From: Leishmania mexicana MHOM/GT/2001/U1103
Taxonomy: Eukaryota; Euglenozoa; Kinetoplastea; Trypanosomatida; Trypanosomatidae
Reading direction: 5' to 3'
Assembly: GCF_000234665.1 (NCBI RefSeq)
Contig: NC_018329.1
Location: forward strand, 62,001-126,000
Length of the DNA: 64,000 nucleotides
This document shows, piece after piece, positions 28,974-38,029 of the stretch. The translations under genes and the position numbers were made by a program. Below the pieces are notes generated by a model. The model did no database searches and had not been told where the DNA came from. It saw only the letters and a list, made by a program, of their open reading frames with translations. Position 1 is the stretch's first letter. Every line of letters begins with the position of its first letter.

Positions 28974-30821
28974 TCACGCGCTCTCTTCCGACGCCTCCCC
29001 CACCTCGACGCACTCCATCGACACCCGAATCTTTTCAGTCCCGCTCAAGGCGCCGACCACTACCACCTGGCAGGCGCGCTCGAACAGCAGCGCGCCTGTG
29101 TTCTGCGTCGTCCACTGCCACAGTGCCGGCAGCAGCGCCACCGGAAAGTCCTCGGTAGCAACAACGGTGGCACGATCAACGTCGCCAAAGCTGCACCCGA
29201 AGAGAGTGAGGTAGCGCTCGCAGTTGGCCATGGCCACGACGAATTGCGCGACAACGTCCGTCAGGGCCGTGCTGGCCTCCTCCGCCTGTTGTGTCGCCGC
29301 CACGGCTGTAACGTATTGCTGGCAGACAGCAGGAAGATCAGCGGCGGTGGCCACCTCCCTCGTCGCCGGGACACGTCCAGGCGTGGCACTCACGAACAAT
29401 CGCGAGAAGCCGGTAGCGAGGCCCACACGGCGAGCCTGCGAGTGCGGCCCCGCCTCGCCAAGTGCCCAGCAGCTGCGGCTCTGCGCGTGCAGCACCTGCT
29501 GCTGAATCGCCGCCGTTGGCGCGGCGAGAACTTCGGCTTCAAGCGCGGCACCGCCCGGGGAGTCCGAGTTACGCACCGTGACAAGCAATCCAGGCGGGCA
29601 CACGTGGGACACCTTAGCGGCGTACGCAGAGCGGCACGACACCTCCCAGGAAGGCTCAGGGAGCGAGAAGTGATAGTAGAAGGGCGTGAGACTGCGCTCC
29701 GTCGCCCACGTCTGCAGCACAGTAAGGCACGCAATCAGTTCCTCTGCAGCGGACGCGCCAGCTTCGAGCGGAGCTGCGTAGGTGTGATGCGCAATGCCGT
29801 CTCTCGCGGCGGCAGTACCAGAGCCGAGGAACAAAGCGCTGCGGATGGTGGCCGGCAGCGTCAAGTCGATACTCTCTGCGGAGCCGCGCGCGGATGCGGT
29901 CGCGCTCGGCGCTAGTGGATAAGCAGCACAGCTACGAAGCAGTGGCATCGCGTCGGAGGGGAATGTGATGGCGCCGGCCCGAAGACGCGCCAGAAGCTCT
30001 GCCTCCTCTGCCTGTTGCTCAACTGACTTGGGCACCCGTGTAACAGTGAGCAGCCCGTGCCCCGACGGCGAAATGTCATTGTCGTCCTGCATCACCACCT
30101 CCAATGCCGTCACCGTCAGATGGTCTGAATGAAAAAGAGGGCAATTCAGCACGGTCGTCTCGTACTCGCCGCCCTCGCCAGCGAGGTGGGAATGATAGAG
30201 CTCCGCCATCCTTTCCAGTGTCGGACGCGCCTCCTCAAGCGTCTTGCCAATGAGGCGGCGCGGCATCAAACCAATGGACGCTGTCTTCACCAGGATGGCC
30301 TGCACGTGCAATGCGTGGGCCATGTCTAGAATTTCATCAGGCTGGCGCATCCACAGGTACGCGAGGGACTCGAGTCCCAGACGGTCGCAGATGAACTCGA
30401 CGCGGTTGCGCTGATAGTTAGAGAGGATGGCACCGCTGGTGAGTCCTTGCACCTCTGGGAACTCGTCCATCACCGTCTTGATGAGCGAGTACAGCGATTC
30501 CACTTCGTCCTCCTCGGGCGGCTGCTCAGAGTAAAGCAGCGACTGATCCTTGGCAAGCCCACGCCGCACGCAACCGCGGCGAAGCGGCAGCCCGAGAGAG
30601 GCGGCAATGGCCTCCACCGCTTCAAACCCCACTGTTTGGTACATGTACGAGTCAATGTCGTGTCCGTGCGCACCACTCTCTTCCGCTCCTTGTAAAGCCC
30701 CGTCGCTCTCCAACACGGGTGCCATGTTCGCAATGACGGCCGGCTCGTGGCCGTAGCGGTACGCCATCAGCATCGCAAGAATGCTGTCCTTGCCACCGGA
30801 GAGAAGCACAATCGTCTTCAT
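28974..30821 (-). CDS. DPH6: Diphthine-ammonia ligase (diphthamide synthetase) DPH6 with tandem RidA-like domains
   Basis: A 615-aa protein from ATG 30821, the Met that begins the family. Residues 1-15 read MKTIVLLSGGKDSIL, the SGGKDS PP-loop of N-type ATP pyrophosphatases. EVQGLTSGAILSNYQRNRVE and LWMRQPDEIL match the conserved core, and GEGGEYETTVLNCP near 210 is the DPH6 signature. The rest contains two RidA/YjgF-like units (about 305-420 and 445-612; YHFSLPEPSWEVSC, LTLFGCSFGDVDRATV), as in yeast Dph6. The enzyme performs the last, ATP- and ammonium-dependent step of diphthamide formation on the histidine of eEF2 in the cytosol. The upstream open frame to 31385 includes a TH-repeat and pyrimidine-derived residues and is 5' UTR. 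Confidence 0.95.
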   Translation of the reverse strand: MKTIVLLSGGKDSILAMLMAYRYGHEPAVIANMAPVLESDGALQGAEESGAHGHDIDSYMYQTVGFEAVEAIAASLGLPLRRGCVRRGLAKDQSLLYSEQPPEEDEVESLYSLIKTVMDEFPEVQGLTSGAILSNYQRNRVEFICDRLGLESLAYLWMRQPDEILDMAHALHVQAILVKTASIGLMPRRLIGKTLEEARPTLERMAELYHSHLAGEGGEYETTVLNCPLFHSDHLTVTALEVVMQDDNDISPSGHGLLTVTRVPKSVEQQAEEAELLARLRAGAITFPSDAMPLLRSCAAYPLAPSATASARGSAESIDLTLPATIRSALFLGSGTAAARDGIAHHTYAAPLEAGASAAEELIACLTVLQTWATERSLTPFYYHFSLPEPSWEVSCRSAYAAKVSHVCPPGLLVTVRNSDSPGGAALEAEVLAAPTAAIQQQVLHAQSRSCWALGEAGPHSQARRVGLATGFSRLFVSATPGRVPATREVATAADLPAVCQQYVTAVAATQQAEEASTALTDVVAQFVVAMANCERYLTLFGCSFGDVDRATVVATEDFPVALLPALWQWTTQNTGALLFERACQVVVVGALSGTEKIRVSMECVEVGEASEESA

Positions 30822-31501
30822 TCGCGCATCGCCGCCCGAGCCGGGGAGGGTTCGACTGCACGAGATCGAGGCGTCACGACAGAGCGCCGATGGCCCGGTA
30901 GACCCTTCAGCGTCAGTCTTGTCGCCACAAGGGTGGCTGTCTTCATGTATATGTGTGTGCGTGTGTGTGTGTGTGCGTCCGCTTGGCCTGGGGAGGGGGA
31001 GGGGGGAAGAGGGGCCAGCATCTGGTGAAGATCCGTTTAAACAGACGCGAGGGATCGTCCAAAATCTCGTGAGAAGAGCGGTGGAACAAGGGGAAAGAGA
31101 AGGCCTATACGCATCTTCTCCGACTTCACACCTCAGGGCGGCGACCGCAACCACACGAAAGGGGTGGCTCACAAGCGGAGAGTGAACACCGTGGGCATCT
31201 GTGGTCACAGAAATGAACAAGAGCAAAAGCGTGAGGACGAACTCGCCGAGCGGCACTCGCACCCCTCGCCCTTTCGCGGAAATCCGGTGAAACGTAGTGC
31301 TCACCACCGCAAAAGTCACGCGTTGTCGACACGATTCCTGCGCTTTCTGTTTTGAATTCTTTTTTACTATGTGCCACCCGTACATGAGCGTTCGCCTGTG
31401 TGTGTGTGTGTGTGTGTCTCACCATCCGTGCCGCGGCACGCGCACGCCCGTCACAACACGCGTGCACAAATGCTGCCGACAATGGGCATCGAGCTCCTGC
31501 A
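30822..31501. other. Intergenic spacer between 90-aa membrane protein gene and DPH6
   Basis: About 0.68 kb; no gene seen. GT runs lie at about 30951-30976 and 31396-31418. A pyrimidine tract on the transcript strand near 31083-31101 may direct DPH6 trans-splicing. Confidence 0.7.
31396..31418. repeat. GT microsatellite
   Basis: TG dinucleotide run of about 22 bases on the plus strand, within the 3' flank of the 90-aa membrane protein gene. Confidence 0.85.
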
Positions 31502-31774
31502 CTACGGACTCCTGCGCAGACGGATAAGCTGGTTGTAGACGATGGCAGCAGACGCCGCACCAACCAGGGCCCCACAGACCACATTGGAGTGCACCTCTTG
31601 AAGCAGCGCCACAGCCACTACCATGAGCAGACCGTGCCTCTCCGCCGGTGTGAGACTCAATGGCAACAGGGTCTTTCCAGACGCCTCCTTCGACGACGTC
31701 ATCGCAGACGTGGCTTTGGCGTCCTCGTCCACAGCCGCCGCCTTCTCTGTGTGTGTTGCCTCTGCTGCGGACAT
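31502..31774 (-). CDS. Small membrane protein, unknown function (90 aa)
   Basis: From ATG 31774. Residues 1-40 are polar (MSAAEATHTEKAAAVDEDAK, then Ser/Thr/Lys-rich). The second half is hydrophobic with a polar break: HGLLMVVAVALLQEVHSN then VVCGALVGAASAAIVYNQL, ending in the basic RLRRSP. This suggests either a helical hairpin or a single tail anchor near the C-terminus with a short positive tail, which can favour mitochondrial or ER membranes. The VGAAS small-residue pattern could help helix packing. No family was recognised. The longer upstream frame to 32026 consists of UTR-like sequence, and a gene of this size is plausible in the 0.95 kb between its better-supported neighbours. Moderate confidence that it is real. 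Confidence 0.6.
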   Translation of the reverse strand: MSAAEATHTEKAAAVDEDAKATSAMTSSKEASGKTLLPLSLTPAERHGLLMVVAVALLQEVHSNVVCGALVGAASAAIVYNQLIRLRRSP

Positions 31775-32446
31775 GGAAGCTGCGCTCTTTTTGGGTGCGT
31801 GCTGCTCTCGCAAAAGTAGATGGGATGAACTGATGGGTACGCGTGCAACCGAAGGCGAGAGTGGGCAGGACAGGAAAGCAGCAAGTATGCGTCCAAGTGT
31901 GAAGGTGGAGGGTAGGTGCAGCAGCAGCAGCGTGCACGGGCCGTGATGCGCACGATGCTGAGCCTCCTCAGCCAGTGGTGTTACATGGCATGAGGGAGGT
32001 GCAAAGGACACGACGGCGATGGGCATCGTAAGTTCTCCTCTAGCTTCTTTGTTTGTTCACGTGTGTGTTGGTGCCTGGGTAAGCATGAACGAGTCGGCGA
32101 GAGGCCGTGGGGTGGGGGGGGGAAGATGGCACAGCGCACGCACAGGTACACATGAACGTTGGATGCGTGGGCGGCGCACAGCTCTCCCCTTCCACGGTGA
32201 ATGGAGGTGGAGCACACAGGGGAACCACCGCGTCGACGACGTGCCTCCTCTTCACGTCGAAACGAAGAAACATCGCTGGAGGGGAGAGACAGCGCAGGCC
32301 CCTCGTCGTCTCTGTGCGCCTCCCCGTATCCGTCACCGGAGGGGTCGGCCAATCGGTCGCTGGGTGCAGCCCCGCCCTCGGAGCTCGGCGGGGGAGAGCG
32401 CCCGAGTTCAGCTAAGCAGCTTGAAAGCTCCTCCACGCGCACCATA
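31775..32446. other. Intergenic spacer between BRCT-RS gene and 90-aa membrane protein gene
   Basis: About 0.67 kb. Contains a plus-strand G-rich stretch near 32110-32125 and no supportable gene. An alternative minus-strand frame (to 33141) overlaps the BRCT-RS coding sequence and was treated as a shadow. Confidence 0.65.
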
Positions 32447-35400
32447 CTAGCGCCGCCCGCGCCGGCTGTGTTGTCGATGATGCCCGCTACTACGCGAGCC
32501 TCGATCCGAGTCGTCTCGCAAGAGTCTGTGGCGGTCGCCGCGGTCGTCGCCGTAATGACGGCGGTGAGAGGAGGACGAAGACTCCACGTGGCGCGAGGAA
32601 GAACTGCGGTGACGGTCACCGCGGTATCGGTCACGGGAGCGGTGGCGATCGTCGGGCAGCGGCGATTCCTCGGCGATGTTGTCGTCGCGCTGGCGCTTCC
32701 ACCGACTCTCGGCGCGAAGATCGCACCGAGAAGCATGCGGCCCCGCATGAGATGCGGGGGTGAGGTCACTTCCGAGATTCGTCGGTGATCTTGGGTGGGC
32801 AGACGGTGGACGTGGGCTGTGGCGAGGCGGACGGAGGCCCGTCTCACTCGAATACGAGGTGTGCGGGCGCACTGCTGGCGGCGAGGCGCACGCTGTAGCC
32901 TCAGGCGGCGCCGGTGCCGTCCACAGTGACTGGGCTTCCTCGTGCGACACCTCAGGCGCCGTCGGCAGAGGCAGCAATGGAAAATCCATGATGGTCTTGT
33001 GAAGATCCTCCACGTCGATCGAGTCGTCCAGGGCGGGGTAGATGGGAAGGTGCAGGGAGAGAAACTCGATGAACTCAATGCGCAGGAAATCCTTCGCGCC
33101 TTTGTGGTTGGCGAACCGACACCGCACGCCATCCGCGACACGGACGACGCTGTTGCCGAGCTCGGCCGAATCGAAGAGCGGCAGCGAGCACAGAAAGGAA
33201 TAGAAGTCGCACTGCTGATCAGCCGTCAGGACCGAGGTCGGAATGAAGCACGCCGTAAACTCCGCAAACGAGGCGTCCGCCCCGCCACGTCCGTTGACGA
33301 TTGATTTCGCCATGGGCGGCAGAGGCAGCAGCGAAGAGGGGGGCTTCAACAAAGACGGTGCCGGTGGTGGACGAGCAGGCAGCAGCTCGTCACGGGAGGT
33401 CTCCGCGACGATCTTCGGTGAATACGGCGGAGCCAGGGTGAAAGCTTCCTCCATCATCACCGTGGGCAGCCCAGCCTTCTCCACGTGCTCGATGTACTGC
33501 GTCGCAGGTGCTCGCACAGCCTTCGCGCACACCTCGGCATCGCCGACACCTCGACTGCGTGGGCCGCCATCCCTGAAGTGCTTCGTCTGATTAGCGCTCA
33601 TCTCACTTACGTGGGCGTGCGACATGAGCAACTTCCCCTCGACGTTCCTCAAATGATGCCGCCACTCCTTCTCGTCCACGGCGCCGGCCGCATCACTCGT
33701 GATCGGCTCCACCGCCTTGGCCGCCGCCGTCATCGCAGACGAAGAGGCTGAATCACGCTCCTTGAGCGGAACATCGCCCGTAACCGCAGCGGCCGTTTCC
33801 CTTGCTCCCGCTGTCTCCTGCTCGTTTGCCGGCAGCAGCCGCGAGGCCGGTGGCTGCTGCGCCTCGGTCATGGTGCCCATGAACGCGCGTCGTACGCCGC
33901 TTGTCTGAGTGCCTCCGTGGCAGTGCAGCGACTGCGACCGCTGCCGCTGCACGTAGTCAAAGGAGTAGAGGAACTGCGAGGCTATGAGCTGCAGATGGGC
34001 AAAGACGGCCTCCTTGTCGCGCCGCCGCTCGAAGCGGTGAAGTGCAATGCGGCCCAGCTCTGAAGAAGCGGTGGACAGCTTCAGCGAGTCCAGCGTGCGC
34101 CGCGTGACAGGCACCCCACGTGAGCGGGAGGATGTCGAGGACGAGTCGGTCGTCTTCCCGGCTATCGGCGGAGGTTGCAGTCGCACCTCGACAACGTCGC
34201 TGTACACGGGGCTCGTCAAAGCCTCCAAGACACATGCAGCCGTCACGGTCTTGAAGGGCGAAGCAGTGGTGGTGTGCTGTACAAGCGCAGCTGTGTCGTA
34301 GCCATGTTGAGAAGCGATGGAGTGAAGCGTTGTCCAAAGCAAGGGCCTGGCATCAGCGGGGGGTAGTAGTGCAGAAAGGAGTGCACCTGTTGTGTGTGCC
34401 GCCTCCGCCTTGCCGCCGCCGTGTGGCCCTCCCTGTCCCTGCCCCTCCTCCTCGCCAGCGCTCGGCGCGGTAGTCGCTGGTGCGCAATCGATGGGGACAA
34501 GCCGCAGTGCTCGAATGCACCGGTGGACCCACGACGGTGTCACAATCGCGGGCTGGAGAGAAGCGTTTGTGGCAGCAGAAGAGGCCACGGATAACGACTG
34601 AGCCACCGCAGCATGAGTCTCCGAGCTGGGTCCAGCTGCCGGTCTCTGCGGTGTCGTTGCAGAGGGCCCTGGTGCTGACAGGGACGCTGTTCCCTCTGTG
34701 GCCACCGCGGGCGCAACGAACGATGTGCGACGCGCATCGCTATCGCCAACTGGCCGCTCACCACTTTTCTCGTGTGGCACATATGTGCTGTCCTCACGTC
34801 CCTCGTCACTGGTGTCCGTGCTTGTGCTGTGGACGCGACAGTCCGGCTCGTCGCTCTCGCTTCCGCTGTCGTCACCCGAAGAAGACGTGGAGGACGACGC
34901 AGTCGAAGAGGACGTGCTCGACGGCGCACCGCGCTCGGCCGGTGGAGGCGGGAGAGCAAGGATGTGAGTAGCCTCTGCCGCTGTGTGCACAATGCGACCT
35001 CCGTGATAACAGACCAGCCGCATCAAGTCGGCATCCGGCGCAGCGCCGTCCAGTAAGAAGCGGCAGAAAGCAAAGACGGTCGTGTTACTGAGCGCCGCGC
35101 AGCTGGCAATGGACGAGGAGGGGTAGCGCAGGTACCACTCGGAAAAGAGGATGCAGCGCGAGAGAGCGTACAGTAGCTCCATGGAGTCTGCCACGTCCTG
35201 TCCTTCACTCATGTGACGGACCTCGATGAGTTGCATCGTCGTTGCGCTGCTCCAGCGCGACGCATGCTCCACGACGAGGACGGTACGTGTGTAGTCCGCA
35301 GGGTCAATGCCAAGGCTGCTGAAACTGAACTGCGAGGAGCCTGGGACCACCGACACACGCCTGGCATCGGCGAGGAAGCTCACCCAGCCAAAGGACTTGA

Positions 35401-35695
35401 GAATCGTCGTCGTGTCCTCCTTGTCCCATGGAGTCATGAGGTGCACCTTGTTGCCGGAGGAAAAGAGTACCTGCAAGAACAATGTCGCATTGGGAAAGGC
35501 AAAGACAGGGGTGAGTCGCCGTTCTCGAGTGAAGTGCAGCCGACGCACAGTTGGATTGCCAGCTCGCTTGACCGCACACGCCTTGTCGCCGGGCTCTGAC
35601 GTCGCCGATGTCGCGCCACCGTGGCACAGGGAGGGGGGGATAGCGAAGGACACAAGCGTTTCAATGGAAACAAAAAAATCCAGCCCACCCCACAT
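32447..35695 (-). CDS. BRCT-like domain protein with long insertion and C-terminal RS-rich tail
   Basis: A 1082-aa protein from ATG 35695. Residues 206-248 look like the first half of a BRCT domain (VFAFCRFLLDGA, LMRLVCYHGGRIVHTAAEAT then HILAL). Residues 381-402 look like its end (PAIVTPSWVHRCIRALRL, with the family's structural Trp). Between them lie about 130 Ser/Thr/Pro/Ala-rich residues. Near residues 850-950 a conserved-looking helical block (DQQCDFYSFLCSLPLF, KDFLRIEFIEFLSLHLPIYP) follows. The last 90 residues are Arg/Ser/His/Asp repeats (RDRYRGDRHRSSSSR), an RS-like tail common in splicing and transcription-linked nuclear proteins. BRCT modules bind phosphopeptides or partner BRCTs. 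A nuclear role is likely but unproven, and no orthologue was recognised. Confidence 0.7.
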   Translation of the reverse strand: MWGGLDFFVSIETLVSFAIPPSLCHGGATSATSEPGDKACAVKRAGNPTVRRLHFTRERRLTPVFAFPNATLFLQVLFSSGNKVHLMTPWDKEDTTTILKSFGWVSFLADARRVSVVPGSSQFSFSSLGIDPADYTRTVLVVEHASRWSSATTMQLIEVRHMSEGQDVADSMELLYALSRCILFSEWYLRYPSSSIASCAALSNTTVFAFCRFLLDGAAPDADLMRLVCYHGGRIVHTAAEATHILALPPPPAERGAPSSTSSSTASSSTSSSGDDSGSESDEPDCRVHSTSTDTSDEGREDSTYVPHEKSGERPVGDSDARRTSFVAPAVATEGTASLSAPGPSATTPQRPAAGPSSETHAAVAQSLSVASSAATNASLQPAIVTPSWVHRCIRALRLVPIDCAPATTAPSAGEEEGQGQGGPHGGGKAEAAHTTGALLSALLPPADARPLLWTTLHSIASQHGYDTAALVQHTTTASPFKTVTAACVLEALTSPVYSDVVEVRLQPPPIAGKTTDSSSTSSRSRGVPVTRRTLDSLKLSTASSELGRIALHRFERRRDKEAVFAHLQLIASQFLYSFDYVQRQRSQSLHCHGGTQTSGVRRAFMGTMTEAQQPPASRLLPANEQETAGARETAAAVTGDVPLKERDSASSSAMTAAAKAVEPITSDAAGAVDEKEWRHHLRNVEGKLLMSHAHVSEMSANQTKHFRDGGPRSRGVGDAEVCAKAVRAPATQYIEHVEKAGLPTVMMEEAFTLAPPYSPKIVAETSRDELLPARPPPAPSLLKPPSSLLPLPPMAKSIVNGRGGADASFAEFTACFIPTSVLTADQQCDFYSFLCSLPLFDSAELGNSVVRVADGVRCRFANHKGAKDFLRIEFIEFLSLHLPIYPALDDSIDVEDLHKTIMDFPLLPLPTAPEVSHEEAQSLWTAPAPPEATACASPPAVRPHTSYSSETGLRPPRHSPRPPSAHPRSPTNLGSDLTPASHAGPHASRCDLRAESRWKRQRDDNIAEESPLPDDRHRSRDRYRGDRHRSSSSRHVESSSSSHRRHYGDDRGDRHRLLRDDSDRGSRSSGHHRQHSRRGRR

Positions 35696-36334
35696 GGTGT
35701 GGCGAGCCTCGTTGAGATTCCCTTTATATATACCGTGTATTGGTGTACGGAATGATCGTGTCGGAGTACGGGTGCAGGGGTGTGTGACAGATCCGGCGAG
35801 TCCGTGCTTACGTATGTTCTGTGGTGTGGGGGGAGGGGGAGGGGCATGTGTGTCTGCTCTGCTGTGCACGCCAGCGCAAGCGCGTATGAGCGCTTCTTGT
35901 TCTCCTCTCGTCGTTTAGGTTCTACGACCCGCTACATGATACACGTGATGACCGCCATCCGCAGAGGCAGCGATGGGCGAAGGGGGTGGGTGGGTTGTGC
36001 ACAGTTGTCAAGAGAGAAAGGCAGTAGATGCGGCGCGCACGGCCATGCGCACACGTCGATTCGGGGAACGCGGAGAATCGAGAAGTTTGTCCGCGACCAT
36101 CGCTGTGAATGAGAATCGGCTTACACGTGAGGAACGGAGAAGTCAACGCATCGAATTGTGTGTGTGTTACCTTCCTATTCAAGTCTACTGCGGGCATACA
36201 ACAATGGACGAGGGAGAGAGAACGAACAGCAAGACACTCAAAACGGTGACGAGTATACACACGTGCGCGCAGACGGGGACAGGGAGAGGCAGGCGTTGCC
36301 CCCCCCCCTCACGCATCCGTGGCCGTGTGCGAGA
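35696..36334. other. Intergenic spacer between B9D2 and BRCT-RS gene
   Basis: About 0.64 kb. A G-rich plus-strand tract at 35828-35847 is C/T-rich in the transcript and is followed by an AG at about 35820-35819, a possible acceptor giving a leader of about 123 bases. C10 run at 36299-36308. No gene. Confidence 0.65.
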
Positions 36335-36886
36335 TTATGCGTAAATGAGACCTGCCTGCCTCATACCACGTCCCATCACTGTGAAGGACATCTTCACGGT
36401 GCCGCTTGTCACCGTGTGCAGCTTGAAACGCTGTTCGTTGTCGGCAATGAGAGAGTTGTCGCGGAGCACCGGGTAGCCGCCCATGACGGACAGGCGAAGC
36501 GTCTGCCACAAACGCACGAGTGCGCTGGAGCTCCACAAATTCGGCCTCCACGTCGACAGGCACAGCTCCTGCTCCCCGACGCCAGGCATGGGAAAGTACG
36601 CGGTGCCGTAGCCACCAATATCCTTGCAGCCGTAGTCATCCAGTTGCCACACTTGAATCGCGATCTTCGGCCAACCCTGCACGCCGTTGAAGCTGTAGTG
36701 CACATCTATGGGGTAGTTCCACGGGATGCCGTCGCTGCCGCTACGCATCACGTGTGTTGAACCGGAGGTACGCCCCTCGACGGCGGTCCACTGCGAGCCC
36801 GTTATGATCTCGTAGCTGCAGAAGTAGCTGCTGTCGCCAAAATCGTGACCGCACTGTATCTCGCCGACGATGTGCAGCTCCGACAT
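36335..36886 (-). CDS. B9D2: B9 domain-containing protein 2 (ciliary transition zone)
   Basis: A 183-aa protein from ATG 36886, family length. It aligns along its whole length with B9D2: MSELHIVGEIQCGHDF (as MAEVHVIGQIIGASGF), CSYEIITGSQWTAVEG, the B9 core YPIDVHYSFNGVQGWPKIAI with QVWQLDDYGCKDIGGYGTAY, then WRPNLW and FKLHTVTSGTVKMSF (as YRLHTAAGGTVHLEI). B9D2 works with B9D1 and MKS1 in the MKS complex at the transition zone between basal body and flagellar axoneme, where it gates membrane protein entry. The internal ATG was preferred over the open frame to 36934, because homology begins exactly there. Confidence 0.95.
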   Translation of the reverse strand: MSELHIVGEIQCGHDFGDSSYFCSYEIITGSQWTAVEGRTSGSTHVMRSGSDGIPWNYPIDVHYSFNGVQGWPKIAIQVWQLDDYGCKDIGGYGTAYFPMPGVGEQELCLSTWRPNLWSSSALVRLWQTLRLSVMGGYPVLRDNSLIADNEQRFKLHTVTSGTVKMSFTVMGRGMRQAGLIYA

Positions 36887-38029
36887 GGTGGATGAGCAGC
36901 GGGACTCGCCAGAACACCAGTAAGGGGGGAGCAAATGTCAGTTGCCACTACGCAACGGGCAATCTAGTGCAGTACTAAAGCAGCAAGAGAGGATGGCGAG
37001 GGCTGCACAGTAACGTCGCAGGGTTCGTCTGGTATCGCCTCTCTCTCACACACTGGTTTCAGCTTGTCGGTGTTCAAGTTTCACTCTCGAGCTTGCGGTG
37101 AGTCTATGTGTGAATGCCCGTGTCTGTACCGCCACACGCGAGTGGAAGAGTAGCGTCGCCTACCCTGCCTGATAGCCGCCCGAGATGCAACCTCTGGCGT
37201 TGACGCAGCGGCTAGTAAGCAAGGTCGGGAGCGGGCAATGGTGTTGCTGCACTGGCAATCATGACAAGCAGGAAGGGATTGGGCAGACGGGGAGTGTTTT
37301 CCGGTGGTACACGACGGAGGACACATGCCGAAAGAGAAGTGCCGCGTAGATGAAGAGCAGGGCAGACGGCGGGATGGCAGTCGCAGAGGCACCAGCGCAC
37401 AGCGCGAGACGCTCAACGTCAATTTGGCTGCATGGAGCCGTCAGCGGCGCAGGAACTCTTTCATGATCACATATGGTTGAGGAGGAGTGTGTCAAGGCAA
37501 TCATGACATGAACCTTCGCGGGCATGAGCTCATCCCCGTCCCCCTCCCAACCCCCCCACACACACCACCCCCTTCCATCCGCCTCGCCTTCAGGCTTACC
37601 GCTGCAGTGGAATTACTTGACAGCGCGTTCGGCGGTACTCAAGAACGGGGGGGGGAGGGGCGTTTGGCGCCCTCAAGAGAGAAATCGGAGGGGAGCGCTT
37701 CACAGAAACGAGAAAAAACTGAACCAGCGCGCCATGCGTCTAAAAGGCGAGCAGGGGAGGGGAGGGGAGGCGCCTCCGTCCAGCATTGGGCGCGCATCTA
37801 CTCTAGAAGAAACATCAGCACCGCAGAGACTTTCCGCAGCGCAAAGGAAAGCCCAAGCGCGCATCAAGAAGGTCAGCTGTTATTACCTCATGAGCACGCG
37901 CCGCGAAAGTACGACTCGCACACATCTTCCCCTCCACTCCCCCTACGCGTATGTGTGCGCGCCATCGTCTCCCTTCAAGATAGGGAGGAGGGCAAAGCGG
38001 GTGTGAGGAGTTCCACTGCGGGAGCTCAC
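36887..38029. other. Intergenic spacer between SPRY gene and B9D2
   Basis: About 1.14 kb. C-rich/CA stretch at about 37540-37570 and G-runs at 37648-37660 and 37754-37770 on the plus strand. No coding sequence supported. Confidence 0.7.

Noticed and set aside
31981..33141. 386-codon minus-strand frame overlapping the BRCT-RS gene
   Set aside because: Alternative frame over the RS region; the BRCT-RS frame extends over 1,000 codons with ordered blocks and ends in a coherent RS tail.
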